A stretch of DNA of 13,640 nt. Source: Rhodospirillales bacterium (GTDB taxonomy: Bacteria > Pseudomonadota > Alphaproteobacteria > Rhodospirillales > JASLLV01). The position numbers and the translations under genes were made by a program. How positions within the stretch are numbered: the first letter of the stretch is position 1; each line of letters begins with the position of its first letter. The notes under the pieces are model-generated. The model made no database searches. It had not been told where the DNA came from and worked only from the letters and a program-made list of their open reading frames with translations. Shown here piece after piece: positions 5,738 to 12,962 of this stretch. Where the stretch lies: NCBI GenBank assembly GCA_030754475.1, contig JASMAE010000195.1, positions 1-13,640 of the forward strand. The letters run 5' to 3'.

Positions 5738-6646
5738 ATGACCAAATGGTGGCGTGGCGCACATCCCGCGTGTTTGGGCGCGGTCCTTGTGTTCGGCGTG
5801 ACGGCGATGGCGTTCTCGCCGCCGCCCGCCCATGGCCAAGCGATCGAACCGGTCAGTGTCGATCTGGGCGCGATCGAGGACCGCGGTTACGCCCCCTTGG
5901 CCCCCGGAGCGTCCGGCGCAAGTCGGATCCGGCAATTGCCCCCCAAGACTCATCTGGTTTCGACGCTTCACGTGGCACCCCCGCAGGGCACGGCCGCGGC
6001 GGCGAAACCCGTGCCGCGCGTGAACCCGTCGACCCCGGCTCCCGCCCCGGCCGCCGCTCCGGCTCGGAGCGCGCCCAAACCTCGTACTGCCGAACCGCCA
6101 CCGCCGCCGGCCAAACCCGTTGAGACGGTGAGGGCGGAACCGTTGGCGCCGCCAAAACCCGCGGCGGCGGCCCCGCCGCGACCGGCAGCGCCGGCAGCGC
6201 CCGAGGTGGTGGCGCCCCCACCCCCGCCGACGACTACGCCACCGCCGGTCGCCACCGCCAAAGTCGCGCCGAAGGTGCCGCAGGCATCCCCCGAGCAGGC
6301 CGCACGGACCCCGGGCGCGATGACGCTTTTGCCGGGAAGCTCGTTGAAACTCACGTTCGCGGCCGACGTTGCGAAGGTTTCGGAGCCAGAGCAAGAGAAG
6401 CTGATCGCGCTGGCCGAGGGGCTCAAGGGACGCAACGAGTTGCGGGTGCAGCTTCTCGCCTACGCGGGTGGCGAGTCGCTCTCGTCGAGCAAGGCGCGGC
6501 GTTTGTCGTTGTCGCGCGCCCTTGCGGTACGGTCACTGTTGATCGACAACGGCGTGCGCAGCACCCGTATCGACGTTCGCGCGCTGGGTAACAAAACCAC
6601 GGAAGAGCCGGTAAATCGCGTAGACGTGATCGTCGCCGAGCGATGA
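5738..6646 (+). CDS. Secreted proline/alanine-rich protein with divergent OmpA-like C-terminal domain
   Basis: The 302-residue envelope protein has three parts. Residues 1-35 are a Sec signal peptide: basic WWR start, hydrophobic LGAVLVFGVTAMAF, likely cleavage after AHGQA. Residues about 36-195 are a low-complexity linker, very rich in Pro and Ala from about 90, probably extended across the periplasm. Residues about 198-302 resemble an OmpA/Pal domain: LKLTFAADVAKVSEPEQEKL, then LSLSRALAVRSLLIDNGV (256-273), RIDVRALGN, and NRVDVIV near the end. The usual GHTD-type Asp that contacts diaminopimelate is replaced by AYAGG (241-245), so peptidoglycan binding may be altered or lost. ATG 5738 is chosen because it opens the signal peptide and lies downstream of the predicted transcription start. 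It is the first gene of the stator-like operon. There is no lipobox, so it is probably soluble in the periplasm. Confidence 0.82.
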   Translation: MTKWWRGAHPACLGAVLVFGVTAMAFSPPPAHGQAIEPVSVDLGAIEDRGYAPLAPGASGASRIRQLPPKTHLVSTLHVAPPQGTAAAAKPVPRVNPSTPAPAPAAAPARSAPKPRTAEPPPPPAKPVETVRAEPLAPPKPAAAAPPRPAAPAAPEVVAPPPPPTTTPPPVATAKVAPKVPQASPEQAARTPGAMTLLPGSSLKLTFAADVAKVSEPEQEKLIALAEGLKGRNELRVQLLAYAGGESLSSSKARRLSLSRALAVRSLLIDNGVRSTRIDVRALGNKTTEEPVNRVDVIVAER

Positions 6647-6688
6647 TGCGCGGCCCGTCATCGATTTGACCTTGGAGGCCATCGAACG

Positions 6689-7831
6689 ATGACCAGGCCA
6701 CGACGATTTCTGGTCCGGATGTCGTTGTTCATGGCCGCGGTCGTGGTCCTTCTCGGATTGCTGATCGTGCCGCTTCGCGAGACTTTCCTCGCCAACACCC
6801 CTCTTAACGGGCTGATCCTCGGCGTCCTGCTCATGGGGATATTTTACAACGTCCGCCAGGTCATCCAGCTTTACCCCGAGACCGACTGGATCGAGAGCTT
6901 TCGGCGCGACCAGTCGGTGATATCTCGGGCGCGCGGCCCGAAACTCCTCGCGCCGATGGCGACGATGCTGGGCGAACAAGGGCGCCCGCTCAAACTCTCG
7001 GCGATGTCGATGCGATCGCTCCTCGACGGCATCAGCGCGCGACTCGAGGAATCGCGCGACATCTCACGTTACACCATCGGGCTGCTCATCTTTCTGGGCC
7101 TGCTGGGAACCTTCTGGGGGCTCCTGCAGACGGTCTCGGCGGTCAGCGACGTGATCGCCGGGCTATCGGTGGAAGGCGGCGATCTGGCAACTATGTTCGG
7201 CAACCTGAAAAGCGGACTGGCGGCACCGCTTTCGGGAATGGGGACGGCGTTCAGCACTTCGCTGTTCGGCCTCGGCGGCTCCTTGATCCTCGGCTTCCTG
7301 GATCTCCAGGCGGGCCAGGCCCAGAACCACTTCTACAACCATCTCGAGGACTGGCTCTCGAGCCTGACGCGGTTGTCGAGCGGCGCGCTCTCGTCGGACG
7401 GCGATCAGTCGGTTCCCGCCTATGTCGAGGCGCTCCTGGAGCAAAGCGCCGAGGGCTTGGAAAACCTGCAAAGGACGCTGACCCGCGGCGAGGAACACCG
7501 CATCTCCGCCAACGACAACCTGATGGCATTGATGGAGAAACTTGAAACGCTCACCGACCACATGCGGACCGAGCAGGCGCTGATGATGCGCCTCGCCGAG
7601 AACCAGATGGAAATGAAGCCGATCCTGGGTCGACTTTCCGAAATGAGCCTGCCGACGACGGGCGAACTGGACGAGGCGACGCGCTCCCACATCCGCAACA
7701 TCGACGTTTACATGGCCCGGCTTGTCGACGACATCGGCGCCGGTCGCGAAGAGATCATCCAACAGGTGCGAAGCGAGATCAAACTGCTGGCCCGCACCAT
7801 CGCGGCCATCGCCGAAGAAGCCGAGCGCTAG
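6689..7831 (+). CDS. MotA/TolQ/ExbB-like proton-channel subunit with long cytoplasmic tail
   Basis: This 380-residue inner-membrane protein has four predicted helices: about 12-30, 38-55, 128-150 (TIGLLIFLGLLGTFWGLLQ) and 181-206 (LSGMGTAFSTSLFGLGGSLI). The last pair is the MotA/TolQ/ExbB channel core; the cytoplasmic loop 56-127 and tail 207-380 complete the topology. The tail is helical and heptad-rich (LMALMEKLETLTDHMRTEQ at 278-296), so a cytoplasmic coiled coil is likely. Such subunits form pentamers around a MotB-like dimer and use ion flow to produce torque or force. The next gene encodes that partner 21 nt downstream. A GGAGG SD lies at 6674-6678. The tail and the lack of any flagellar neighbour argue against ordinary flagellar MotA. 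No specific named function is recognised. Confidence 0.87.
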   Translation: MTRPRRFLVRMSLFMAAVVVLLGLLIVPLRETFLANTPLNGLILGVLLMGIFYNVRQVIQLYPETDWIESFRRDQSVISRARGPKLLAPMATMLGEQGRPLKLSAMSMRSLLDGISARLEESRDISRYTIGLLIFLGLLGTFWGLLQTVSAVSDVIAGLSVEGGDLATMFGNLKSGLAAPLSGMGTAFSTSLFGLGGSLILGFLDLQAGQAQNHFYNHLEDWLSSLTRLSSGALSSDGDQSVPAYVEALLEQSAEGLENLQRTLTRGEEHRISANDNLMALMEKLETLTDHMRTEQALMMRLAENQMEMKPILGRLSEMSLPTTGELDEATRSHIRNIDVYMARLVDDIGAGREEIIQQVRSEIKLLARTIAAIAEEAER

Positions 7832-7852
7832 TCGGCCGCCCGCGACCCCGTC

Positions 7853-9046
7853 ATGGCGACACTGTCCCGCCGAAGCCGTCGCGCGTCCGAAATCTGGCCC
7901 GGTTTCGTCGACGCGTTGGCGACGTTGCTGATGGTCATCATCTTCCTGTTGATGATCTTCGTCCTCGCCCAGTTCCTTCTCACCGAGGCGATCTCCGGCC
8001 GCGACGCCGCACTGGTGCGGTTGCAGTCCCAGATCGACGAACTGGCCGACCTGCTGGCGCTGGAGCGCGGCGCCAACGTCGATCTTCGCCTCGACCTCGC
8101 CCAGCTTTCCGGTGAGCTTCAAGCGTCGGTGGCGACGCGAGACGAAATGACGACCCGCGTCGAATCGTTGTCGTTGAGCCTGAGCGAAAGCGAGGCGCGC
8201 TCGACGGCGCTCAGCCGCGAGCTCGATGACGCCTTCGAGACCATGATTTCCGACCGGGCGAGGATCGAGGCGCAAGCGAGCGAATTGACCACTCTGTCGA
8301 ACCAGATCGCCGCCCTACGGGCGCTCAAGCAAAGCCTCGAGGAGGACGTCGCCGCATCCCGGGCCGAGGTTGCGCGCTCGACCAGCGCGTTGAGCGATGA
8401 GCGTGAAATCTCCGAGACCGCGCGCGCACAAGTGGCGCTTCTCAACCAGCAGATGGCGGCGCTGCGCGCACAATTGCGCCAGCTCGCGAGCCTGCTCGAA
8501 GCCTCGGAAAGCGTGGCCGAGCAGCAGAAGGTCCAGATCTCGTCGCTCGGGCAGCGCTTGAACGCGGCGCTCGCAAGCCGGGTGCAGGAGCTGGCCCGCT
8601 ATCGTTCCGAATTCTTCGGTCGACTGCGCGAAGTTCTCGGCGATCGACCCGGTGTTCGCATCGTCGGCGACCGCTTCGTGTTTCAGTCCGAGGTACTGTT
8701 CGCGACTGGCTCGGCCGAGATCGGCCCAGAGGGTCGGGGCCAGGTCGAGCAGTTCGCGGCAACCTTGCGCGAGGTCGCCGAGCGGATCCCGCCCGAGATC
8801 GACTGGATTCTTCGCGTCGACGGCCACACCGACGTCATCCCCATCCGCACGGCCCAGTATCCGTCGAATTGGGAACTTTCGACCGCCCGCGCCACGTCTG
8901 TGGTCAAGTTCCTCACGGAACTCGGGATTCCGGCAAATCGGCTGGCCGCGACCGGATTCGGCGAGTTTCAACCGCTCGATTCCCGGCGCGGTGAAGCCGC
9001 CTATCGGCTCAACCGCCGTATCGAGTTGAAACTCACCCAACGCTAA
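7853..9046 (+). CDS. MotB-like stator subunit: one TM helix, long coiled coil, OmpA peptidoglycan-binding domain
   Basis: The 397-residue protein begins with a short basic cytoplasmic segment and one membrane helix at about 17-43. WPGFVDALATLLMVIIFLL places Asp20 at the position of the ion-carrying Asp of MotB/ExbD/TolR. Residues about 48-260 are rich in heptads (Leu, Glu, Ala, Arg, Gln) and lack Pro between about 50 and 260, predicting a very long periplasmic coiled coil. Residues 268-397 are a complete OmpA domain: FVFQSEVLFATGSAEI, VDGHTDVIPI (322-331), NWELSTARATSVVKFL (339-354), and NRRIELKL (387-394), with the diaminopimelate-contacting Asp and Arg present. It pairs with the MotA-like gene upstream and precedes an MFS gene. 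It is not ordinary MotB, whose linker is much shorter. No obvious SD precedes ATG 7853, suggesting coupling. Confidence 0.88.
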   Translation: MATLSRRSRRASEIWPGFVDALATLLMVIIFLLMIFVLAQFLLTEAISGRDAALVRLQSQIDELADLLALERGANVDLRLDLAQLSGELQASVATRDEMTTRVESLSLSLSESEARSTALSRELDDAFETMISDRARIEAQASELTTLSNQIAALRALKQSLEEDVAASRAEVARSTSALSDEREISETARAQVALLNQQMAALRAQLRQLASLLEASESVAEQQKVQISSLGQRLNAALASRVQELARYRSEFFGRLREVLGDRPGVRIVGDRFVFQSEVLFATGSAEIGPEGRGQVEQFAATLREVAERIPPEIDWILRVDGHTDVIPIRTAQYPSNWELSTARATSVVKFLTELGIPANRLAATGFGEFQPLDSRRGEAAYRLNRRIELKLTQR

Positions 9047-9047
9047 C

Positions 9048-9069
9048 GGCGCCTCGGGCGCCCCCCCCC
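9048..9069 (+). repeat. GC hairpin followed by a C9 homopolymer
   Basis: GGCGCC-TCG-GGCGCC (9048-9062) is a 6-bp hairpin directly after the MotB-like stop codon; its last two bases begin a run of nine C (9061-9069). There is no U-tract, so intrinsic termination is unlikely. It separates the stator genes from the MFS gene and could attenuate or stabilise the mRNA. The homopolymer is also a likely site of sequencing or replication slippage. Confidence 0.45.
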
Positions 9070-9087
9070 GCGCGTCAGCCCATTGTC

Positions 9088-10269
9088 ATGGTTGCCCTTT
9101 TTCTCGTCGTCCTCATCGATCTGATCGGCTTCGGGATCATCATTCCGCTCTTGCCGTTCTACGGCGAACACTTCCACGCCGAGCCCGACACGGTCGCGCT
9201 CTTGATGGCGAGCTATTCCTTCACCCAGTTCCTCTCGGCGCCGCTGTGGGGCGGGTTGAGCGACCGCATCGGCCGGAGGCCGGTTCTGTTGATGAGCCTG
9301 GCCGGCGCGACGGTGTCGTACATCTGGCTGGGGATGGCCGACAGCCTGTGGATGCTGTTCGCCGCCCGGTCCCTGGGCGGCGCCATGGCCGGGAACATCG
9401 CCGCCGCCTTCGCCTACGTCGCAGACGTAACGCCTCCCGAGGGGCGAGCCAAGGGGATGGGACTCATCGGCGCGGCATTCGGGCTCGGCTTCATGTCCGG
9501 GCCGGCGATCGGAGGCATCCTCGCCGGACCCGACCCGGCGAGCGCGAACTTCCACTTGCCCGCGTTCGCCGCCGCTGGGTTGTCGATCGCGGCGTTGCTC
9601 GCCGCCGTGTTCTTTCTTCGAGAATCGCTCGCGCCGGAGGCGCGAACCGGCGCCTCTGCACATGCGATTCGAGGCTATTGGGACAACGTCAGCGAAGTGC
9701 TTCGGAACCGGGCTCTCAACGTCGCGATCCTGCTGACATTTCTGGCCACGTTCACCTTCGCCGGCATGGAGGCGACTTTCGCCATGTGGTCCGAACGCCA
9801 GCTCGGTTGGGGACCGCAACAGAACGGATACCTGTTCGCCTTCATCGGCGCCCTGAGCGCGCTCATCCAAGGCACGCTCATCGGCCCGCTGACGAGACGT
9901 TTCGGCGAGGGCGCGATGATCGTCCAGGGTGCCGTGGCGCTCGCCTTGGGTAGCCTGGCGATTCCGCTGTGCACCTCGCTTTTTCCGTTGCTCGCGGCGA
10001 TGACCGTGCTGGCCTACGGCTTCAGCGTCATCACGCCCTCGTTGAACAGTCTCATTTCGTTTCGCGCGGACCAGGGAAGCCAGGGCGCCGTCTTCGGCGC
10101 AACCCGCGCGGCATCGACGTTCGCGCGCGCCGTCGGGCCGGCGTGGGCCGGGTTCCTGTTCGCCGGCCTGGGTCGGCACTGGCCGTTCGTCGGCGGTGCC
10201 GTGGTCATGGGTTTCGTAACCGTAATCAGCCTGCGGCTGCTGCGGCCGAAGCCGCGCGCCGGTCCTTGA
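9088..10269 (+). CDS. MFS exporter, DHA1 family (TetA-like)
   Basis: This 393-residue inner-membrane transporter has about 12 hydrophobic segments. MFS motif A reads [12 protein letters not shown] (54-65) in the loop between TM2 and TM3. The antiporter motif C region [12 protein letters not shown] (132-143) in TM5 points to drug:H+ antiport. [19 protein letters not shown] at the N-terminus is typical of the TetA-like branch. The substrate cannot be deduced; resistance should not be assumed. The ATG at 9088 begins almost inside TM1, and family members often have a few more N-terminal residues. No ATG, GTG or TTG lies just upstream in frame, only ATT at 9082. The nearby C9 tract makes a base-count error possible. 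It is 41 nt after the stator gene and may be co-transcribed. Confidence 0.88.
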   Translation: MVALFLVVLIDLIGFGIIIPLLPFYGEHFHAEPDTVALLMASYSFTQFLSAPLWGGLSDRIGRRPVLLMSLAGATVSYIWLGMADSLWMLFAARSLGGAMAGNIAAAFAYVADVTPPEGRAKGMGLIGAAFGLGFMSGPAIGGILAGPDPASANFHLPAFAAAGLSIAALLAAVFFLRESLAPEARTGASAHAIRGYWDNVSEVLRNRALNVAILLTFLATFTFAGMEATFAMWSERQLGWGPQQNGYLFAFIGALSALIQGTLIGPLTRRFGEGAMIVQGAVALALGSLAIPLCTSLFPLLAAMTVLAYGFSVITPSLNSLISFRADQGSQGAVFGATRAASTFARAVGPAWAGFLFAGLGRHWPFVGGAVVMGFVTVISLRLLRPKPRAGP

Positions 10270-10294
10270 ATCCAACCTCGACGATCGCTATAAA
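10266..10294 (+). promoter_or_regulatory. rpmE promoter
   Basis: TTGAAT (10266-10271) and TATAAA (10289-10294) are separated by exactly 17 nt, one of the best sigma70-type matches in the window. The -35 overlaps the stop codon of the MFS gene (10267-10269). Transcription would start near 10301, about 22 nt before the GTG of rpmE. Confidence 0.65.
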
Positions 10295-10322
10295 GGGGGC
10301 CGCGAACGCGTGGAGGAAGGCC

Positions 10323-10547
10323 GTGAAAAAAGACATCCACCCCGACTATCACGAGATTACGATCGTGATGACCGATGGGACGTCGTTCCAGACCCGCTCC
10401 ACCTGGGGCGAACCCGGCGCGACGCTAAAGCTCGACATCGACCCGAGCACCCATCCGGCATGGACGGGTGTTCACCGGCTCATGGACAGTGGCGGCCAGC
10501 TCGCCAAGTTCAATAAACGCTTCAGCGATTTCAAGGTTAAGAGCTAG
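10323..10547 (+). CDS. rpmE: 50S ribosomal protein L31 (zinc-independent type)
   Basis: The 74-residue ribosomal protein starts at GTG 10323 ([18 protein letters not shown]), behind GGAGGAAGG at about 10312-10320. KKDIHPxYxEI and the C-terminal [15 protein letters not shown] are standard L31 landmarks. L31 sits on the large subunit and contributes to a bridge with the small subunit. No cysteine is present: where zinc-type L31 has CxC and CxxC motifs, this protein has VMTDG and DIDPSTH, so it is the C-minus form that does not bind zinc. It is monocistronic by appearance, with its own promoter. A reading frame also opens far upstream inside the MFS gene, but the L31 similarity begins exactly at this GTG. 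Confidence 0.95.
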   Translation: MKKDIHPDYHEITIVMTDGTSFQTRSTWGEPGATLKLDIDPSTHPAWTGVHRLMDSGGQLAKFNKRFSDFKVKS

Positions 10548-10559
10548 ACGACGCGGAAG

Positions 10560-10582
10560 CGGCGCGTCCACCCTCCGCGCCG
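10560..10582 (+). terminator. Possible stem-loop after rpmE
   Basis: CGGCGCG (10560-10566) pairs perfectly with CGCGCCG (10576-10582) across a 9-nt loop, 13 nt after the rpmE stop. No T-run follows, so it may be a 3' stabilising hairpin or a Rho-assisted end rather than an intrinsic terminator. Confidence 0.35.
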
Positions 10583-10641
10583 ACCCGAAGGAGCTCCGGT
10601 TGCGCACCTGAAACGCGGGCGTGGTCTGTGTGCACGCGTGT

Positions 10642-10670
10642 TTGCCCGAGGAACGATCTCGGGTTATGAT
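10642..10670 (+). promoter_or_regulatory. Promoter of the cyclase gene
   Basis: TTGCCC (10642-10647), exactly 17 nt, then TATGAT (10665-10670). The predicted start near 10677 gives a leader of about 120 nt before the GTG at 10799. This is the clearest signal in the 251-nt gap after rpmE. Confidence 0.58.
10645..10663. promoter_or_regulatory. Inverted repeat within the cyclase promoter (possible operator)
   Basis: CCCGAG (10645-10650) and CTCGGG (10658-10663) form a perfect inverted repeat with a 7-nt centre. It overlaps the end of the -35 hexamer and fills most of the spacer up to the -10. A bound dimer there would block RNA polymerase. The cognate regulator is unknown. Confidence 0.42.
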
Positions 10671-10798
10671 GCACGGGATTCGCGTTTGATTTGAAAGAAT
10701 TGGCGAGTTCGGCACCTCGTTCATCATCGCATCGCCTAAAGCACCCGGCGGCGCAAGGCGGGTGCGGCGACGGAAGTTGAACCGCCATCGGAGGAGGC

Positions 10799-12739
10799 GT
10801 GGCCCGCAACGTCACATTTGAGGTGTACGTCCAACAGGGCGGCCGGTGGGAAATCCACGCGCGCCACGGGGCGGGCGAAAAGGAGGCCTCGATCAGCGAG
10901 GCGAAATCGCTGGTCAAGATGCCCAAGATCGACGCCGTCCGGGTAGTCCGGGAAACCTACGATTCCGCCGACGGTACCGCCGAGGAAACGACGGTTTACA
11001 AGGATGCGAAGGCCCCCTCTTCGCGCCGGCCCTCGTACCCGCCGCCGCGGCTCGCGCCGCAGCCGCGGCCACCCAATACGGAAAGGGGCGCGGATTCTTC
11101 GGGCCGGGGGGCTCGTGCCGAAAGTGGGCGCGAAGCGTCGAAAATGGCACCCCCGAAACCCCGCGCCGCCGCCAATCAGACCACAAAAATGGGTATCGTC
11201 ACCAAGCTTCTGCTGGTGACGCTGAGCTGCATCGCCATCGCCTCGGTCGCCACGGGACTGGTGGTGCTGGCGCTCAGGCAGCTCTCTAGCCTCGGCATGA
11301 CGATGTCGGGAAACCTCCAGGCGAACGTGATGTTCGGCGTCTTCGTCGGAACCTTCCTGTTGTTCGCGTTGCCGCTCGCCTGGTCCTTTCTCAAGCACGA
11401 TGCTTCGCTGTTGGATAGCGAACCGGTGAAACGGCGGGCGCGCAGGCCCGCAAAGGTCGCCGAGCGCGCAAAGAAGCAGGAGGCCCCGCGCAAAGAGCCG
11501 GCACCGCGGGACGAAAGCGCGGACGAGCCCGCGACCGAAGCGGACGAAGGCGAGGAACCGGCGGAAGAAGGCGAGGAACGGGCGGAACAAGAGGATGATC
11601 AAGAAGACGAGCACGAGGACGTCGACGAGCCTCTTTCGCCGGAAGGCGAAAAGCAGAAGGTGTTCATGATGGCGTTCCTGGGCCAGTCGCTCGAGCGGGC
11701 GATGGCCGGCCAACAGAAGTTGGACGCGTTCAACAAGTTCGGGGTCAACCTGTTTCTCGCGGGTGCGTGCGAGGGCTTGGCCCGGTCGCGCAATCTCGAC
11801 GACGGCTCGACCTCGCGGATCCTCAGCGACAGCGTTCAGATCATCGGTTTCAGGAAAGAGCAGGCGGATTCGTTCTCGCTCAAATGCGACGAATACCTGC
11901 TGGCCGATTCCCGATACATGCAAATGTATCACGAAGGGCGGAACGCGATGAACGCCCACGTCTCCGGCAATGCCGAAGGCGCCGAGAAACTCGAGAAGGC
12001 GCTCGTTGAATGGAACAAGCCCAAGCAACGAGAGGAATCTGGAGGCCCGATCTCGGTGATGTTCACCGACATGGTCGGTTCGACGAAACTGACGCAGACG
12101 AGGGGAGACGCGGTCGCCCAGCAAGTCGTTCGGACCCACAATCGAATCGTCCGCGACGCGCTCTCGAAACACGCGGGCAAAGAGATCAAACACACCGGCG
12201 ACGGCATAATGGCGTCGTTCCCGACCACGTCGAACGCCGTCGAAGCGGCAATTTTCATCCAACGCGATACGAAGGCCCAAAACGCGGCCGACCCGGATCT
12301 GCCCTTGGTCCTCAAGATCGGCATCAACGCGGGCGAACCCATCGCCGAAGACGACGATCTGTTCGGAACCACGGTCCAGCTCGCCGCGCGCATCGTCGAC
12401 AAAGCGCAAAAGGGTGAAATCCTGGTATCCGAAATCGTTCGCGGGATTTGCGCCGGCAAGGAGCTGCAGTTTGCAAACCGCGGCGGGTTCGAGATGAAGG
12501 GATTTGCCGATCCCGTCACACTCTATGAGGTCGCGTGGGAGGACGGCGCCATCGCCGCCGCGGCCGAGACGCCCGCGGCCCAGGATGCCGGAGGCGTTCA
12601 GCAACCGGCCCCGGCAGCTACGCCCGCGCCCGTCGCGCAAACCTCCGAGACGGCCCCGGCCGGCGCGGCGAGTCCGGCCCCACCCGGCGCGGCGCCCGGA
12701 GCCCAGGCGCAAAGTGTTGTCGAGACCGCCAGCGACTGA
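10799..12739 (+). CDS. Membrane-anchored class III adenylate/guanylate cyclase
   Basis: This 646-residue protein would make cAMP (or cGMP). Order: an N-terminal alpha/beta module (about 1-70; VTFEVYVQQGGRWEIHARHG), a Pro/Ser/Arg linker (70-130), two membrane helices (about 137-159 and 177-198), a basic then strongly acidic stretch (210-235, 240-280), a helical module (285-405; VFMMAFLGQSLERAM), and the class III catalytic domain (about 416-555). Catalytic residues visible are metal Asp424 in FTDMVGST and Asp468 in HTGDG, Lys464 (purine recognition), Asp520 in DDDLFG, and Arg531 in VQLAARI (transition state). The usual Asn of VN-x-A-x-R is Gln527. Residues 585-646 are an Ala/Pro-rich tail. The start is GTG 10799 after GGAGGAGG. 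A single catalytic domain must homodimerise. With Lys/Asp at the base-reading positions, ATP is the likelier substrate (inference). Confidence 0.9.
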   Translation: MARNVTFEVYVQQGGRWEIHARHGAGEKEASISEAKSLVKMPKIDAVRVVRETYDSADGTAEETTVYKDAKAPSSRRPSYPPPRLAPQPRPPNTERGADSSGRGARAESGREASKMAPPKPRAAANQTTKMGIVTKLLLVTLSCIAIASVATGLVVLALRQLSSLGMTMSGNLQANVMFGVFVGTFLLFALPLAWSFLKHDASLLDSEPVKRRARRPAKVAERAKKQEAPRKEPAPRDESADEPATEADEGEEPAEEGEERAEQEDDQEDEHEDVDEPLSPEGEKQKVFMMAFLGQSLERAMAGQQKLDAFNKFGVNLFLAGACEGLARSRNLDDGSTSRILSDSVQIIGFRKEQADSFSLKCDEYLLADSRYMQMYHEGRNAMNAHVSGNAEGAEKLEKALVEWNKPKQREESGGPISVMFTDMVGSTKLTQTRGDAVAQQVVRTHNRIVRDALSKHAGKEIKHTGDGIMASFPTTSNAVEAAIFIQRDTKAQNAADPDLPLVLKIGINAGEPIAEDDDLFGTTVQLAARIVDKAQKGEILVSEIVRGICAGKELQFANRGGFEMKGFADPVTLYEVAWEDGAIAAAAETPAAQDAGGVQQPAPAATPAPVAQTSETAPAGAASPAPPGAAPGAQAQSVVETASD

Positions 12740-12808
12740 GGGACGTAGCGGGCGCGTCCGCGCCCATGCACGCGACCGCACCGAGCGGCGATCGAGCGGC
12801 GGTCGAAA

Positions 12809-12844
12809 AATTCGGGACCAGCCGTTTTCGGCGGTTCCCGAATT
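12809..12844. terminator. Long inverted repeat downstream of the cyclase gene
   Basis: A 16-position stem with two mismatches closes on a TTTT loop; the outer arms AATTCGGGA and TCCCGAATT are perfect. On the plus strand no T-run follows. On the minus strand the stem runs straight into TTTTT, so the better intrinsic-terminator polarity is leftward. It may serve both converging transcripts. It lies 70 nt after the cyclase stop. Confidence 0.5.
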
Positions 12845-12931
12845 CGCTTCTTGATCTCCCTGTCGAACTCGCGTTCGAACGATCGCCGCGAGTCTAGATT
12901 CTACCGCCTTCCCCGGTCAAGGGAACGGACG

Positions 12932-12962
12932 AAAAAAAGCGCCGCCTATGGAAAGGCGGCGC
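12932..12962 (-). terminator. Strong rho-independent terminator (leftward)
   Basis: On the minus strand a perfect 8-bp stem GGCGGCGC/GCGCCGCC (12939-12946 with 12955-12962), with an 8-nt loop, is followed at once by seven T (12938-12932). This is a textbook intrinsic terminator for leftward transcription. It lies 117 nt past the DUF1192 stop, which fits an independent small RNA ending here as well as a 3' UTR. Confidence 0.88.

Noticed and set aside
5363..6394. Long minus-strand open frame opposite suhB-like and OmpA-like genes
   Set aside because: Its product is Arg/Gly repeats produced by the complement of Pro/Ala codons, without start context or motifs.
6689..9046. Zorya anti-phage system (ZorA/ZorB)
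   Set aside because: The two membrane subunits are similar in plan, but no ZorC, ZorD or ZorE helicase/nuclease-type gene follows, and the neighbours are housekeeping genes and an MFS exporter.
6689..9046. Tol-Pal or flagellar MotAB locus
   Set aside because: There is no TolA, TolB, Pal lipoprotein or flagellar gene nearby. The cytoplasmic tail and the long coiled coil do not fit TolQR or ordinary MotAB.
10736..12781. Long minus-strand open frame (681 codons) opposite the cyclase
   Set aside because: It is a GC-bias shadow. The plus-strand frame has clear cyclase motifs, while the antisense product is Arg/Gly-rich low complexity.
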